Shown piece after piece: positions 1 to 8,852 of a stretch of DNA of 64,000 nucleotides. Where the stretch lies: assembly GCA_964598425.1 (NCBI GenBank), contig CAZRBV010000003.1, positions 42,697 to 106,696 on the forward strand, given 5' to 3'. The position numbers were made by a program, and so were the translations under genes. The notes under the pieces are model-generated. The model saw only the letters and a program-made list of their open reading frames with translations, was not told the origin of the DNA and did not search any database. Each line of letters starts with the position of its first letter. Positions within the stretch are counted from its first letter, which is position 1. Source of the stretch: UBA12567 sp964598425 (GTDB lineage Bacteria; Planctomycetota; Phycisphaerae; Phycisphaerales; SM1A02).

Positions 1-92
1 CTTTCGGAAGATCATGCCTCAGGCCATGCGTGTGTACGAGCGGTCACGGAGATTGGGCGGGAGCAACCGCCAGTAGCGAGAGTCAGTTGTGG

Positions 93-479
93 TCATACCC
101 CAAGCCGGGAGTTGTCGCCGTCCGGAGTCATGTTCATTCGCTCGAGATCTTCCGGCGTATGAGTGCCGCCAAGGTTGACCAGCGCGACGCCGCAGACGAT
201 CAATCCAATGCCGAGGATCTTGACCCACGGCATGGTGTCACCGAACATGATGACTCCGATGAACGCGATCGCGGCGGTGCCGATTCCTGCCCAGATGGCA
301 TAGACAACGCCAATCTGCAGGTACTCCAGCGACTTGATCATGGCGAGGAAGCAGAGGATGTAGAACACCGCCATCAGGATCGATGGCCAGATTCGCGTAA
401 GGCCTTCTGAGAGCTTCATGCAGGTTGCAGCTGCGACCTCAAAGCCGATCGCCAACGCCAGGAAGATCCATCCGATCAT
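93..479 (-). CDS. SMR-family small multidrug/guanidinium-type efflux transporter
   Basis: A 128-residue protein with four predicted membrane helices, the size and layout of the small multidrug resistance family (EmrE, QacE, SugE/Gdx). The family's essential membrane glutamate falls at exactly position 14 (GFEVAAATCMK), and the YAIWAGIG segment matches the conserved tryptophan helix 3 of EmrE. These proteins act as dual-topology homodimers that exchange protons for cationic compounds across the inner membrane. A hydrophilic tail of about 20 residues after helix 4 is longer than in EmrE. The gene is the last of a minus-strand run behind the ECF sigma module, with 74 bp between it and the EF-hand gene, so co-transcription is possible but not shown. 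The substrate (quaternary amine or guanidinium) cannot be told from sequence alone. Confidence 0.9.
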   Translation of the reverse strand: MIGWIFLALAIGFEVAAATCMKLSEGLTRIWPSILMAVFYILCFLAMIKSLEYLQIGVVYAIWAGIGTAAIAFIGVIMFGDTMPWVKILGIGLIVCGVALVNLGGTHTPEDLERMNMTPDGDNSRLGV

Positions 480-553
480 GTCGTGTCCTCATCCGGTTGG
501 GTGAATGCCGCGATGGTAATCGGGATCGTGTGCGTGTCGTTGTTGCTGGTTTT

Positions 554-1405
554 TCAGAGCGGGGAGGGACGTGGTGGTGGGCCTGCCGATCCGCCTCCGG
601 GTGGCGGGCCACCGTGTGGTCCCGGTCCGCCGCCATGTGGCCCATGTCCACCACCTCGAGGGCCCGGCCCGCCGCGCGGTCCTCCTCCGGGGGGGCCGTT
701 TCCGGGGGGCCCGCTTCCGGGGGGCCGGCGTCTGGCGCCTTCCGGTGCATCGGGCGGGGCGAAGCCTTGCTCAAGGAGCCACGCTCTCATGGCCTCACGT
801 TCTTCTGGTTCCAGGCGTCCATTTGAATTGGCGTCAAACTTCTTGCGGAGTTCATCGCGTCGATGTTCGTGGCGGGTCCGTCGCTCTTCCATGTGCTTAT
901 GAGCTTCGTGTCGTTCGGCCTCGTTGAGTGTTCCATCACCATCGGTATCAAATCGATCGACAATGTGCGGTGGGTCGCGATGACCCTCTGAGCGGCCTCC
1001 GTGAAGTTGGGTGCCAAGTTCACTCCGCTGTTCGGGCGTCAGCAGGTCAACGAACCGTCCGAAGTGTCCAGTTGCGAGTTGCCGGCGTTTGGCGATGAGT
1101 GTGGATTCGGTCGCCATGAGTTCATCCAGCAGCTCGCTGTCGACCGCATCGGACGCCAGTGTTTCACGGATCGCCTGGCGAACCTGATGGAGTTCTTCGG
1201 AAAGGATGCCGACCTCTTCACGGAAATCCTGCCTGAGTTCGCCAAATCGCTCGGCTTGTCGATCGTCGAGCCGCAGCTGGTTCGCCACCCGCGTCAATTC
1301 GGCCATAGGACTTCTCCTTGGCGGATGCCGAAGCGCGCCAATGAGAAAGAACACATTGAAGATGAGGGATAGCGCGAGCAGCACGACCAGCAGGCGAAAT
1401 TTCAT
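554..1405 (-). CDS. membrane-anchored CpxP/Spy-like EF-hand protein with Pro/Gly-rich tail
   Basis: A 283-residue protein with an uncleaved-looking N-terminal hydrophobic anchor (residues 4-24), then a charged helical region (about 35-135) of the heavy-metal-sensor/CpxP/Spy type (MAELTRVANQLRLDDRQ..., LLTPEQRSELG). Two EF-hand loops follow at about 153-164 (DTDGDGTLNEAE) and 191-202 (DANSNGRLEPEE), then an extracytoplasmic tail made almost only of Pro, Gly, Arg and His. The start overlaps the stop of the anti-sigma gene by 4 bp (ATGA), so the two are translationally coupled. Its place after a sigma and anti-sigma gene suggests it senses or buffers envelope or metal stress (inference). The divergent gene at 2634 also carries an EF-hand and a Gly/Arg tail. 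Confidence 0.75.
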   Translation of the reverse strand: MKFRLLVVLLALSLIFNVFFLIGALRHPPRRSPMAELTRVANQLRLDDRQAERFGELRQDFREEVGILSEELHQVRQAIRETLASDAVDSELLDELMATESTLIAKRRQLATGHFGRFVDLLTPEQRSELGTQLHGGRSEGHRDPPHIVDRFDTDGDGTLNEAERHEAHKHMEERRTRHEHRRDELRKKFDANSNGRLEPEEREAMRAWLLEQGFAPPDAPEGARRRPPGSGPPGNGPPGGGPRGGPGPRGGGHGPHGGGPGPHGGPPPGGGSAGPPPRPSPL

Positions 1406-1884
1406 CGTGTGGCCTCCACGCTTTCGGTGGAGAGAACGAGGAACGAAGTGCCGTCGTCAAAGTCATCGCTGAGCCCGAATGTCGCAATCGCAATTGAATC
1501 GTCCATGGACCGCTCGGAGGCACTCTCGGTGCCGAGCTGCCAGCCCGCTATCGCCAGCAGAATGCAGGCTGCGGCGGCGAGGGCCCATCCGCCGATCTGG
1601 GCCAGAACGCTTGGCGGCTCTGGCATCAGCTCGGCGACTCGTTCCAGCAATTCTGCTGAAACATCCGCTTCCGGCGCTGGCTCGTTCAGTCTCATGTCGA
1701 GCACGGTGTGTCGCCACGCGGCATCGGCCGCCAGCAGCGACTCAACGGCATCGGATTCGCTTGGCTGCGCTATCCAGGCCGCGAGATCAGCCTCGGACGG
1801 CACCGGCGGGTCATCGGACCATCGCCAGCCCTCCTCGCGGAGTTGACGCTCCAGGTCGGTCAAGTTGGGGTCTTGGTCATTCAT
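1402..1884 (-). CDS. putative single-pass anti-sigma factor
   Basis: A 160-residue protein with an acidic cytoplasmic N-terminal half (about 1-100), one membrane helix (about 104-121, GWALAAAACILLAIAGW) and a short periplasmic tail. It begins inside the stop of the upstream ECF sigma gene (ATGA, 1881-1884) and ends inside the start of the EF-hand gene. This arrangement, an ECF sigma gene followed at once by a single-pass membrane protein, is the usual one for an anti-sigma factor that holds the sigma at the membrane. No HxxxCxxC zinc signature is visible, so it is not a classic ZAS-type anti-sigma factor. The assignment rests on topology and context. Confidence 0.6.
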   Translation of the reverse strand: MNDQDPNLTDLERQLREEGWRWSDDPPVPSEADLAAWIAQPSESDAVESLLAADAAWRHTVLDMRLNEPAPEADVSAELLERVAELMPEPPSVLAQIGGWALAAAACILLAIAGWQLGTESASERSMDDSIAIATFGLSDDFDDGTSFLVLSTESVEATR

Positions 1885-2504
1885 GTGCGGTCTCCCGGTT
1901 CTACGGGGTCTGCGGGGGGGGCATCCCCGTCTCCATGCGTCCTGAAGTGGCTTCTGAGCCTCTCCATGGCCTTGTGTTTGCTGCTTCGGATGGTCTGCGG
2001 ATTCACATCGAGCGCGGCGGCGACTTCAGCGACGTCCATGCCGTCCTCGAAGAGCATGGTGAGGATGAGCCGCTGCCGCGCTGTCAGCAGATGGGTTGGG
2101 ATTACGGGCCCGACAGGCGCGCCGCGTGACTCGTCCTGAACGGCCCCATGGGCCTCATCGATAGGGCGGACATCGAGGCTCTTGCGGCGAAGCGCATCAA
2201 TGGCGACGCTTCGGGCTATCAGGGTGATCCAGGTCGATACGCTCGATCGATTGGGGTCGTAGTTTCTCAGGAGCCGGCGGTCATTGCGAAGAATCTTGAT
2301 GTACACGGCTTGGACGAGGTCATCAATATCTTCACCTGAGGGCGTGCGGCCCGTCGGGCAGACGCGGCGGATGGAGGCGATAACCAGCCGGATCGTCTGA
2401 TCGCAGAATGCTTGCCATGCTTGGGCGTCCCCCCGGACGCAGGCGTCGAAATCAAGATCCACCAAAGGGTCCTCTTGTATCGCTTTCAAGGGAGGTCGAG
2501 CCAC
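1881..2504 (-). CDS. ECF-type RNA polymerase sigma factor
   Basis: A 207-residue sigma-70 family factor. Region 2 spans about residues 18-95 (DIDDLVQAVYIKILRN, STWITLIARSVAIDALRRKS) and region 4 about 137-190 (LTARQRLILTMLFEDGMDVAEVAAALDVNPQTIRSSKHKAMERL), joined by a short linker, as in group 4/ECF sigmas. It would direct RNA polymerase to a small regulon. The listed start is a GTG with no clear ribosome-binding site. A GTG fifteen codons later (2462), preceded by an AGAGGA stretch, is an equally good start. It heads the sigma/anti-sigma/EF-hand cascade and faces the divergent secreted EF-hand gene at 2634 across about 130 bp, a likely autoregulated intergenic region. Confidence 0.88.
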   Translation of the reverse strand: MARPPLKAIQEDPLVDLDFDACVRGDAQAWQAFCDQTIRLVIASIRRVCPTGRTPSGEDIDDLVQAVYIKILRNDRRLLRNYDPNRSSVSTWITLIARSVAIDALRRKSLDVRPIDEAHGAVQDESRGAPVGPVIPTHLLTARQRLILTMLFEDGMDVAEVAAALDVNPQTIRSSKHKAMERLRSHFRTHGDGDAPPADPVEPGDRT

Positions 2505-2633
2505 GAGTTGGTACGTGGCTGGTTGGCACCATATCCTCCTCGGATCGGGGGATGTCGGAGGTCCCGATTTCGTATCGGAAGGCGGGCGGGGATTCTCCCT
2601 TTGGCCCGACCCCTATTAGGAGGAGCATCAGAT

Positions 2634-4478
2634 ATGTGGCGAACGAATGCAGCGTGTGTGGCGATTTTGACAGCGATGATGGCGATCGACACTGGGGCGT
2701 TTGCCCAGCCCGGTCCACCGCCGCCCAACGGTGGTGATGCCGCTCAGGGCGACCGCGATCGCGCTGGGCGACGTGGTGAAAGGGGAGATCGCGGCAATCG
2801 ACGTGACCGCGGCGACCGGGGTGGTCGCTGGGGAAGCCCTCAGCAGGGGATTCTCGGCGGGCCGATGGGCCGAGTGAGCCAATCGATGTTCCGACCGGCG
2901 TATCTGACGAGGGACTCGATGGTCATTGGGGAGATCATCACGCTGGATGATGACCAGCAGGACATTATCGACATGCTCCTGGAGGACTACGACGAAACAT
3001 TTCAAATGGCCGTCGAGGAAACACGCGCCGCGATGGACGATCTGGGGGAAGCCTCGGGTGTGGCCGATCTGGAGGCTGAGCGTATTGACGAGTTGCGGGG
3101 CCGCATGGACTCCATGCGGGCTGAGATGCGGGAAGCCAGAGAAGCAGCCCGAGCAGAGCGGGAACAGGCCAAGCCAGATGGCGAGGCAGATGGACAGTCT
3201 GGCGAACGCGATACCGCCCGGTCCGAACGCAACGAATCCATTCGCAGCGAATTCCGTGAGCGAATGGGGGAAATCCGCGATGAGTTTCGAGAGGTTCGTC
3301 AAGCACAATTGCAGTCGAATGAAATGCAGGACCTGATGGATGCGCAGCTGGACATCTTCAAGCGATTTGTTCGAGCCCGCGAGAGTATGTCGGCTGAGGT
3401 TGCCAGTGCGATTCAGGGAGTGCTGACCGAGCCGCAGCTCGCCGATTGGCCGGAAGTAGATCGACGCATCCGCAGGCTCCGGGAGCTTCCGCTGGGCAGA
3501 CTGCAGGGCGAACGCACCGATCTGTGGCCGATTGTTGATGCGACGCTGCCGCAGATCGACGAGCCCCATGTCGAGGCGGTTCGCGATGTGATGGAGTCCT
3601 GGGAGTTGGATCTTGATGATGCGCTTCGCCGCCGCGCGGACTACGACAGCACCGCGAAGATTGCCTCCATCGAGGCGATGCAGGCCTCAGACTTTGACGC
3701 GCTGATCAAGCTACTCAAGCAGCGCCAAATCAGGCACGAAGCCATTCGGGACGTGACGGATCTGACGATCGACTCCATTGCAGCTCAGTTGGATGGCGAA
3801 GTTGGTACTGACTTCCGCCGCCGTGCATTGGCAGCTGGATATGACCGGGTCTACCGAACCGGACGGGCGCAGCGGATCATTGAAGCGTCCTTGCAATTGG
3901 AAGGACTGGACGAAGAAACCCTCGCAGCCATCGCGTCACTGCTTGAAGAGTGCACGGTGGCAATCGACGAGTTGAATGAAGACATTCTGAATACAGTCAG
4001 GCTTCACGAGGAACCGCGTGAGATGCGCTTTGTGCGCAGGATGCAGGCGCGGGAAGCTGGCGAGGACGATCGCTCGGAGGAGCAGGATCCGATACGAGTC
4101 GCTTTCGACGAACGTGACGAGTTGGAAAACGCTTTTCTTGAACGTCTCAAGGACCTTCTTGGTGAGGAGATGTTTGCGCAGCTCCCCGGCGCCAATCGCC
4201 GGGATCGCGGTCGCGGCGGTTGGGGACGCGGCGGCCCAGGCGGTCAGGACGGTGGCGATCGTGAGGCGCGACGAGCCGAGTTCATGCAACGCTTCGATGA
4301 GAATGGCGACGGCGAGATTGATGACGCCGAGCGTGAGAAGATTCGAAACTTCTTCCGGCAGATGCGGGAAGACGGCGGCTTTGAAGGTGGCCGTGGGCAG
4401 CGTGGCGGCGGCCGTGGTGGTCAGCGAGGCGGCGGGGGACCAGCGGGTGACGGCGGTGGAGGCCGAGGCGGCGCGTGA
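2634..4478 (+). CDS. large secreted helical EF-hand protein with Gly/Arg-rich tail
   Basis: Read from the ATG at 2634, which sits just after a strong AGGAGGAG ribosome-binding site. The open frame extends further upstream, but those codons overlap the divergent sigma gene. The product is 614 residues: a signal peptide (MWRTNAACVAILTAMMAI, cleavage near AFA/Q), a Pro/Asn then Arg/Asp/Gly-rich stretch, a long charged mostly helical body with likely coiled coil (about 130-520), one EF-hand loop at about 555-566 (DENGDGEIDDAE) and a Gly/Arg-rich C-terminus. I do not recognise the body. It shares the EF-hand plus low-complexity tail design with the product of 554-1405 and is divergent from that sigma operon, so a shared regulon is a reasonable inference. 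Confidence 0.75.
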   Translation: MWRTNAACVAILTAMMAIDTGAFAQPGPPPPNGGDAAQGDRDRAGRRGERGDRGNRRDRGDRGGRWGSPQQGILGGPMGRVSQSMFRPAYLTRDSMVIGEIITLDDDQQDIIDMLLEDYDETFQMAVEETRAAMDDLGEASGVADLEAERIDELRGRMDSMRAEMREAREAARAEREQAKPDGEADGQSGERDTARSERNESIRSEFRERMGEIRDEFREVRQAQLQSNEMQDLMDAQLDIFKRFVRARESMSAEVASAIQGVLTEPQLADWPEVDRRIRRLRELPLGRLQGERTDLWPIVDATLPQIDEPHVEAVRDVMESWELDLDDALRRRADYDSTAKIASIEAMQASDFDALIKLLKQRQIRHEAIRDVTDLTIDSIAAQLDGEVGTDFRRRALAAGYDRVYRTGRAQRIIEASLQLEGLDEETLAAIASLLEECTVAIDELNEDILNTVRLHEEPREMRFVRRMQAREAGEDDRSEEQDPIRVAFDERDELENAFLERLKDLLGEEMFAQLPGANRRDRGRGGWGRGGPGGQDGGDREARRAEFMQRFDENGDGEIDDAEREKIRNFFRQMREDGGFEGGRGQRGGGRGGQRGGGGPAGDGGGGRGGA

Positions 4479-4582
4479 GGTTGGCTGTGCAGCGGCAATG
4501 GGTACTCCGCCACGATGCCGTGTTTTCAAGCTCGGCTGCGCCTCTCAATCCGGGCTGATTGCTGAGTGAGCCGTTCGGCCGT

Positions 4583-5911
4583 ATGGTTGTACTGATGATG
4601 TGGAGTACCACAATTCTTGCTGTGTCTGTGTGCGCACACAGCGCGAGCCCTCTCCTCGATTCGCTCGCCAGCAATGGTTCTCGAGTGGACGCCACGTTTC
4701 GGCAAGGGGCAACAGACCGGACCATCACGCTGAACCAGATGCTGCCGCTGAGCCGCGACTGCCGGATCGAGGTAGCGGGCGCCGATGTGAATAGGCCTGC
4801 TCGGATCGAAAATCGGCGTTACTGGCAGGCACCGCTGGATGATGGTTTGGTGTTTCTGAGCAGTGGATCTGACGGTGCCCGTGGGTGGATTCGGCGGCAC
4901 GGTGAGTTTCGCCGTGTGACGGTTGTGGGGGACATTCTTCTGGAGGGCGATGCCGCTGCCGGACTTGACGCTCGGCTGCCATGCGGCGGGCGCCCGCCGC
5001 TTGAGCCACCACAGCCGGTCATGTTGCCGGAGCGTCGGGCCGCGCGAAATCAGGCGCCGCGTGGCGGCTGCCGGCAGGTACAAATTGCCTTTGACTCAGA
5101 TTGGGAACTCACCAACGATGTCTTTGGCGGTGATCCCGATGCCGCTGCGGCCTACATCGTGGAGTTGGCTGTAGCGGTCTCGGTGATCTACTCCGCGGAC
5201 CTCGATGTCGCCTTGCAGATCGCATATGTGCGAACGTGGGCTGACGCATCGGATCCCTATGATCCAACTGAGCAGGATGATGACCTGCTGGATCAGTTTC
5301 GAGCCGAGTGGATCGCGAATGACCCGGAACCTGACCGGCATCTTGCGCATCTGCTCTCAGGTTCGCATTCGCCAGCAAGTTCTGGTTTGGCATGGCGGGG
5401 TTCCGCCTGCCAGGCTCACGGGTACTCGTACGCATCGGGCATCGATGGGAGCTTTGCGAATCCTCCGCCCGCGAACTCGTGGAACATCTGGGACTTGCTT
5501 GTGGTATCGCACGAGGTAGGGCACAATCTCGGGGCTCGTCACACGCATGAAATGTCGCCGCCTGTCGACGGGTGTGGATCGGGCGATTGCAGCGGCGCAT
5601 GGGGCGGCACGATCATGTCGTATTGTCACACATGCGCGCCCCATTACTACAGCAACATCTCGATGGAGTTTCACTCGCGAGTGCAAGCTGACATAGAGTC
5701 ACTTCTATCCGCCATCGAGGGTGGGAGTTGTGATTTTTCACAGTCAGTGTCAACGGACATCGACGGCAGCGGTGCGGTGGATCGGGGTGACTTGATGCTG
5801 CTCATCAGCGAGTTCGGTTCATGCGGGACTTGCGGGTGCCTGTCGGATGTGGATGGATCAGGCGTTGTTGACGTTTTTGATCTGTTGCAGGTACTTCAAG
5901 AGTGGGGGTAG
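4583..5911 (+). CDS. secreted metzincin-type zinc metallopeptidase with dockerin-like tail
   Basis: The start at 4583 gives a clean signal peptide (MVVLMMWSTTILAVSVCAHS). The open frame also has an ATG at 4559. The zinc-binding motif HEVGHNLGARH (codons at 5510-5542) is the full metzincin HExxHxxGxxH signature, and a downstream TIMSYC supplies the Met-turn, placing it with reprolysin/ADAM-like M12 peptidases. Cysteines around the active site suggest disulfides outside the cell. The last 50 or so residues hold two Ca-binding loops (DIDGSGAVDRGD and DVDGSGVVDVFD) in the dockerin type I pattern seen on many Phycisphaerae secreted proteins. It probably degrades proteins outside the cell. The substrate is unknown, and no cohesin was seen in the window. 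Confidence 0.88.
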   Translation: MVVLMMWSTTILAVSVCAHSASPLLDSLASNGSRVDATFRQGATDRTITLNQMLPLSRDCRIEVAGADVNRPARIENRRYWQAPLDDGLVFLSSGSDGARGWIRRHGEFRRVTVVGDILLEGDAAAGLDARLPCGGRPPLEPPQPVMLPERRAARNQAPRGGCRQVQIAFDSDWELTNDVFGGDPDAAAAYIVELAVAVSVIYSADLDVALQIAYVRTWADASDPYDPTEQDDDLLDQFRAEWIANDPEPDRHLAHLLSGSHSPASSGLAWRGSACQAHGYSYASGIDGSFANPPPANSWNIWDLLVVSHEVGHNLGARHTHEMSPPVDGCGSGDCSGAWGGTIMSYCHTCAPHYYSNISMEFHSRVQADIESLLSAIEGGSCDFSQSVSTDIDGSGAVDRGDLMLLISEFGSCGTCGCLSDVDGSGVVDVFDLLQVLQEWG

Positions 5912-5965
5912 CGGAGTGTTTCAGCGAGCCGTCAGGACGTACCGTCGTTGTACGGTCTGATCGCT

Positions 5966-6715
5966 TCAGGCGGCGGGCGGCTGCTGCTCGGCACCAAACT
6001 TCGCCACCGCCTTTTTTGCGATTGATGCGATGATCGCAAGCGCGATGAGCAGCGTCACGATGCCTCCGGCAAGGATCCAGGGACCGGGCCCTTCTGTCAC
6101 GAAGGACTGCAGATCCTCCGCCCCAGATGCGGCCCCCGCTGCTGCGAGCCCGACGATGATTGCCGTACGAGGCGTCATTCCAACCGCAGCACCGAGAAGG
6201 TGTATGCCAAGCCTGACTCCGCAGGCAGCAAGAACGAGATTCGTGAGCGCAAAGGGTGAATTCGGTGGGATACGAATCAAGGTGACGATGCCCGACGTCC
6301 GCCAGAACCCACCTCCAATGAGTGCTCGCCTGATGATGCTTGCGTGTGGGTGCCGTTCGATTGCTCGCTCAACGCGGTGTTGTGAAACAAGTCGGGCGGT
6401 GAGCCATCCGACGAGCGCACCGCCAACAAATCCTCCAAGTGCTGCGGCCAATCCGACGCTGAGCCCAAACACCCATCCACCGACAACTGCCTGGGCATAG
6501 GTTGGAAGAAGGCCGAGCCCGCTGGTGATGGCGAAGATGAGCGCAAACACGACGGGGCCACTGGTGCCGAGAGACACGAGCCAATCGGATGCCATACTGA
6601 GCTTTGCCAGGAGAAGGAATCCGAGCAGTGCCGGGCAAACCAGCCAAAGGGCCGCCAGAGCGCCTGCAGGTCCGAGATCGCGGAAGTCGGCTCGCTTCGT
6701 ATCTGGGTCGGTCAT
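5966..6715 (-). CDS. VTT-domain (TVP38/TMEM64/DedA-like) membrane protein
   Basis: A 249-residue integral membrane protein with about five to six hydrophobic segments and the VTT/SNARE-associated core: a glycine-rich re-entrant segment (GWVFGLSVGLAAALGGFVGGALVGWLTAR) and a later RIPPNSPFALTNLVLAACGV segment. Members of this superfamily act as lipid scramblases or transporters; the bacterial TVP38 group has no agreed substrate. The start overlaps the stop of the SGNH hydrolase gene by 4 bp (ATGA, 6712-6715), making it the last gene of a three-gene minus-strand operon. Confidence 0.85.
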   Translation of the reverse strand: MTDPDTKRADFRDLGPAGALAALWLVCPALLGFLLLAKLSMASDWLVSLGTSGPVVFALIFAITSGLGLLPTYAQAVVGGWVFGLSVGLAAALGGFVGGALVGWLTARLVSQHRVERAIERHPHASIIRRALIGGGFWRTSGIVTLIRIPPNSPFALTNLVLAACGVRLGIHLLGAAVGMTPRTAIIVGLAAAGAASGAEDLQSFVTEGPGPWILAGGIVTLLIALAIIASIAKKAVAKFGAEQQPPAA

Positions 6716-7545
6716 GATGATGAATTGTCCGGTGTGTACTCAACCAGCTGTCTCAGTGCCTTGAGGTCAACCTTGGCGGTTGCGCCGTCGACAGTGTCGT
6801 CCAGCTCCGCGGCGATCATGGCAGCGAGGAACAGCAATCCGTCGACAGAAGGGTGCAGTTGATCATATTGAAGGTATGACGCATCACTCGGCCACGGCGT
6901 GGTGTCGACGGTGAGTGCGGCGCCGTCTTGCAGCGACTCCATCGTGGCGGCCAGGGGCAGGAGCGTGACGTTGTCCCGCTCGGTGGCCCACGCAGCGATC
7001 TCTCCATTCAGGGTCTTCAAGGCCCGGTCTGAGGGGACCTGGGCAGCGCTGAGAAGTGAGAGTGGTTCAACATCAGCGGCGTCGGAGACATCTGGCAGAT
7101 CTCCGATCAGCAGGGGTACTTTCAGACGATCCAGCTGCGCGAGTCCTCGCTCAAGCATGGCGAGTCGAATCTCCACCTCGTCCTGACCCGCGCGGGATTG
7201 TGGAAGGTGTCCATACGCATACCAGAAAAGAAAGTCGATGCCGACGACGACATCCGGATTCTCCTTGATGGCGGCAGTCACCTCGGCTGAGCCAGTGGCC
7301 AGCGGATTACTGAAGAACATGGCATCGACGTGCCGCGAAATGTCCGCGTTGTCGTGGCCGAGTGACGCTTCGAGGGCAGCCGCGAGATCGAGGTGACGGT
7401 GGTGGATTGGTGGTGTCTCGCTTGGCTCTACTGCAACGACGACGCCCCAACCGGCGGACGCACTTGCGCCGATGACGGCTACTTCAATCGGCGGCTCGGC
7501 CGCGATTGACGTTGCAATCAGTACCAGGGATTCGATCACACTCAT
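6712..7545 (-). CDS. exported SGNH/GDSL-like hydrolase
   Basis: The start at 7545 was chosen because it forms an ATGA overlap with the stop of the upstream methyltransferase gene and begins a signal peptide (MSVIESLVLIATSIAAEPP); the open frame itself reaches 7581. The 277-residue product has the SGNH outline: a block I nucleophile region IGASASAGWG (GDS changed to GAS), a middle DVVVGIDFLFWY strand, and a late block V DQLHPSVDG with the catalytic Asp-x-x-His. Such proteins are esterases or lipases acting on acyl or acetyl groups in the envelope. The substrate is unknown. Confidence 0.7.
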   Translation of the reverse strand: MSVIESLVLIATSIAAEPPIEVAVIGASASAGWGVVVAVEPSETPPIHHRHLDLAAALEASLGHDNADISRHVDAMFFSNPLATGSAEVTAAIKENPDVVVGIDFLFWYAYGHLPQSRAGQDEVEIRLAMLERGLAQLDRLKVPLLIGDLPDVSDAADVEPLSLLSAAQVPSDRALKTLNGEIAAWATERDNVTLLPLAATMESLQDGAALTVDTTPWPSDASYLQYDQLHPSVDGLLFLAAMIAAELDDTVDGATAKVDLKALRQLVEYTPDNSSS

Positions 7546-8723
7546 GCGTCGCTGGATGTCCGTTCTCGGGAGCCTTGCCACAGTTCATAGCCGAGCAGTC
7601 TGGCATCGACGCTGGCGTGTTTGAAGGGTACGCGGCATGATGTTCGAAGCCCGACTGCCTTGGCCAGTTCGAGGTTGCCCGTGAAAATCCAGCCGGACCA
7701 CCCCCCGCACCGCTGCTTGAAGAAGTCGCCCATCCGGGTATACGTCTTCCGGAGGCCTGCCTCTTCTCCCAACCGTAATCCGTACTCGGGGTGCAGAATG
7801 ATGATTCCCGAATCGCCCGGCAGTGGAGTCTCGGCGAAGTCGCAGACGCTTGTGTCGATGAGATGCGCGACGCCTGCGGTTTCGGCATTCTTCCGCGTGG
7901 CCTCGATTGCAGTCGGATCGATGTCGTTGGCGATGATCACGGAATTGGACGCGCTGGCGTGTCGGGACCTCCGGGGAGTCAGTTCTCGCCTGATAGAGTC
8001 GTACTGTCCGCGGTCATAGCCGAGGAGGTGTTGGAATCCGAATCGGGTGCGAAGCAGTCCCGGCGGCCTGCCTGTGGCCATCAGCGCAGCCTCGATCGCG
8101 AGCGTCCCGCTGCCGCACATGGGGATGACGAGTGCCGCGTCACCGCAATAGCCGGTCCGCATCAGAATGGCTGCAGCGAGTGTTTCGCGGAGGGGAGCGT
8201 GATGCGGCATTTTGCGATAGCCGCGATCAGAGAGCTTCTCGCCAGATGTGTCGATCCATATCTGGGCTGTATCACCGTGCCAGTGCAGATGAATAACGAC
8301 GCCATTCCGGAGCGGTCCCGAATCAGGGCGGCGGCCGTGGACCGTGCGGATCCGATCCACGATGGCGTCCTTGAGCCTGAGGTTGGCGAACATCGTGTTG
8401 TCGATGCTTGGATGCCTGATGGTCGACGTGACGCTGAGGTAGCCGTCACGTGGGATGATCTCCTCCCAGGGAATCTCTCCTGCGCCACGTTCCAGCTGAT
8501 CGGGGTGGTGGCACGGAAAGGAGTCAAGCAGGTACAGCACTCGCATGGCGACTCTGGAGAGCAGATTGAGCCGAATGGATTCGAGCATGTCTCCGTGAAG
8601 TTCGACGCCGGTGCGGTCACTCACAACGACCGATCTGCCAAGTCGGTCCATTTCGGCGGCAAGCATGTCGTGCTGGCCGTGGGCGCAGGTCAATCGAAGT
8701 GTCGATGTCTGTGTGAAGTCCAT
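7542..8723 (-). CDS. RlmL-like class I SAM-dependent RNA methyltransferase (THUMP + MTase)
   Basis: An approximately 393-residue protein from ATG 8723 (a TTG at 8798 is an alternative start). An N-terminal THUMP-like half contains the TLRLTCAHGQHDMLAAEM strand, and a C-terminal Rossmann methyltransferase half has motif I region VIPMCGSGTLAIEAALMA and acidic loop IANDIDPTAIEATRKN. The family methylates the N2 of a guanine in 23S rRNA (RlmL/YcbY N-terminal half). The catalytic motif IV, usually NPPY, reads HPEYGLRLG here, with the lead Asn replaced by His. It is coupled to the hydrolase and VTT genes by 4-bp overlaps. Confidence 0.82.
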   Translation of the reverse strand: MDFTQTSTLRLTCAHGQHDMLAAEMDRLGRSVVVSDRTGVELHGDMLESIRLNLLSRVAMRVLYLLDSFPCHHPDQLERGAGEIPWEEIIPRDGYLSVTSTIRHPSIDNTMFANLRLKDAIVDRIRTVHGRRPDSGPLRNGVVIHLHWHGDTAQIWIDTSGEKLSDRGYRKMPHHAPLRETLAAAILMRTGYCGDAALVIPMCGSGTLAIEAALMATGRPPGLLRTRFGFQHLLGYDRGQYDSIRRELTPRRSRHASASNSVIIANDIDPTAIEATRKNAETAGVAHLIDTSVCDFAETPLPGDSGIIILHPEYGLRLGEEAGLRKTYTRMGDFFKQRCGGWSGWIFTGNLELAKAVGLRTSCRVPFKHASVDARLLGYELWQGSRERTSSDA

Positions 8724-8852
8724 GAGAAGCGGCGTGGTGCTCGTTGGTGCTGGTGAGACCCTTTGAAGGCGAGGGGCCTGGCGGGTCGATGAAGGCAAGG
8801 CGTTGGGGGGATCAGTGCGGAGTATCGCAGGTAGCGAACTGGCGGGCGAAGG

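Noticed and set aside
2628..3569. 313-codon minus-strand open frame opposite the secreted EF-hand gene
   Set aside because: It mirrors a gene with a strong ribosome-binding site, signal peptide and EF-hand; the antisense product has no domain and odd His/Pro-rich composition.
7791..8756. 321-codon plus-strand frame opposite the RlmL-like gene
   Set aside because: Antisense shadow of a gene with clear methyltransferase motifs and coupled neighbours.
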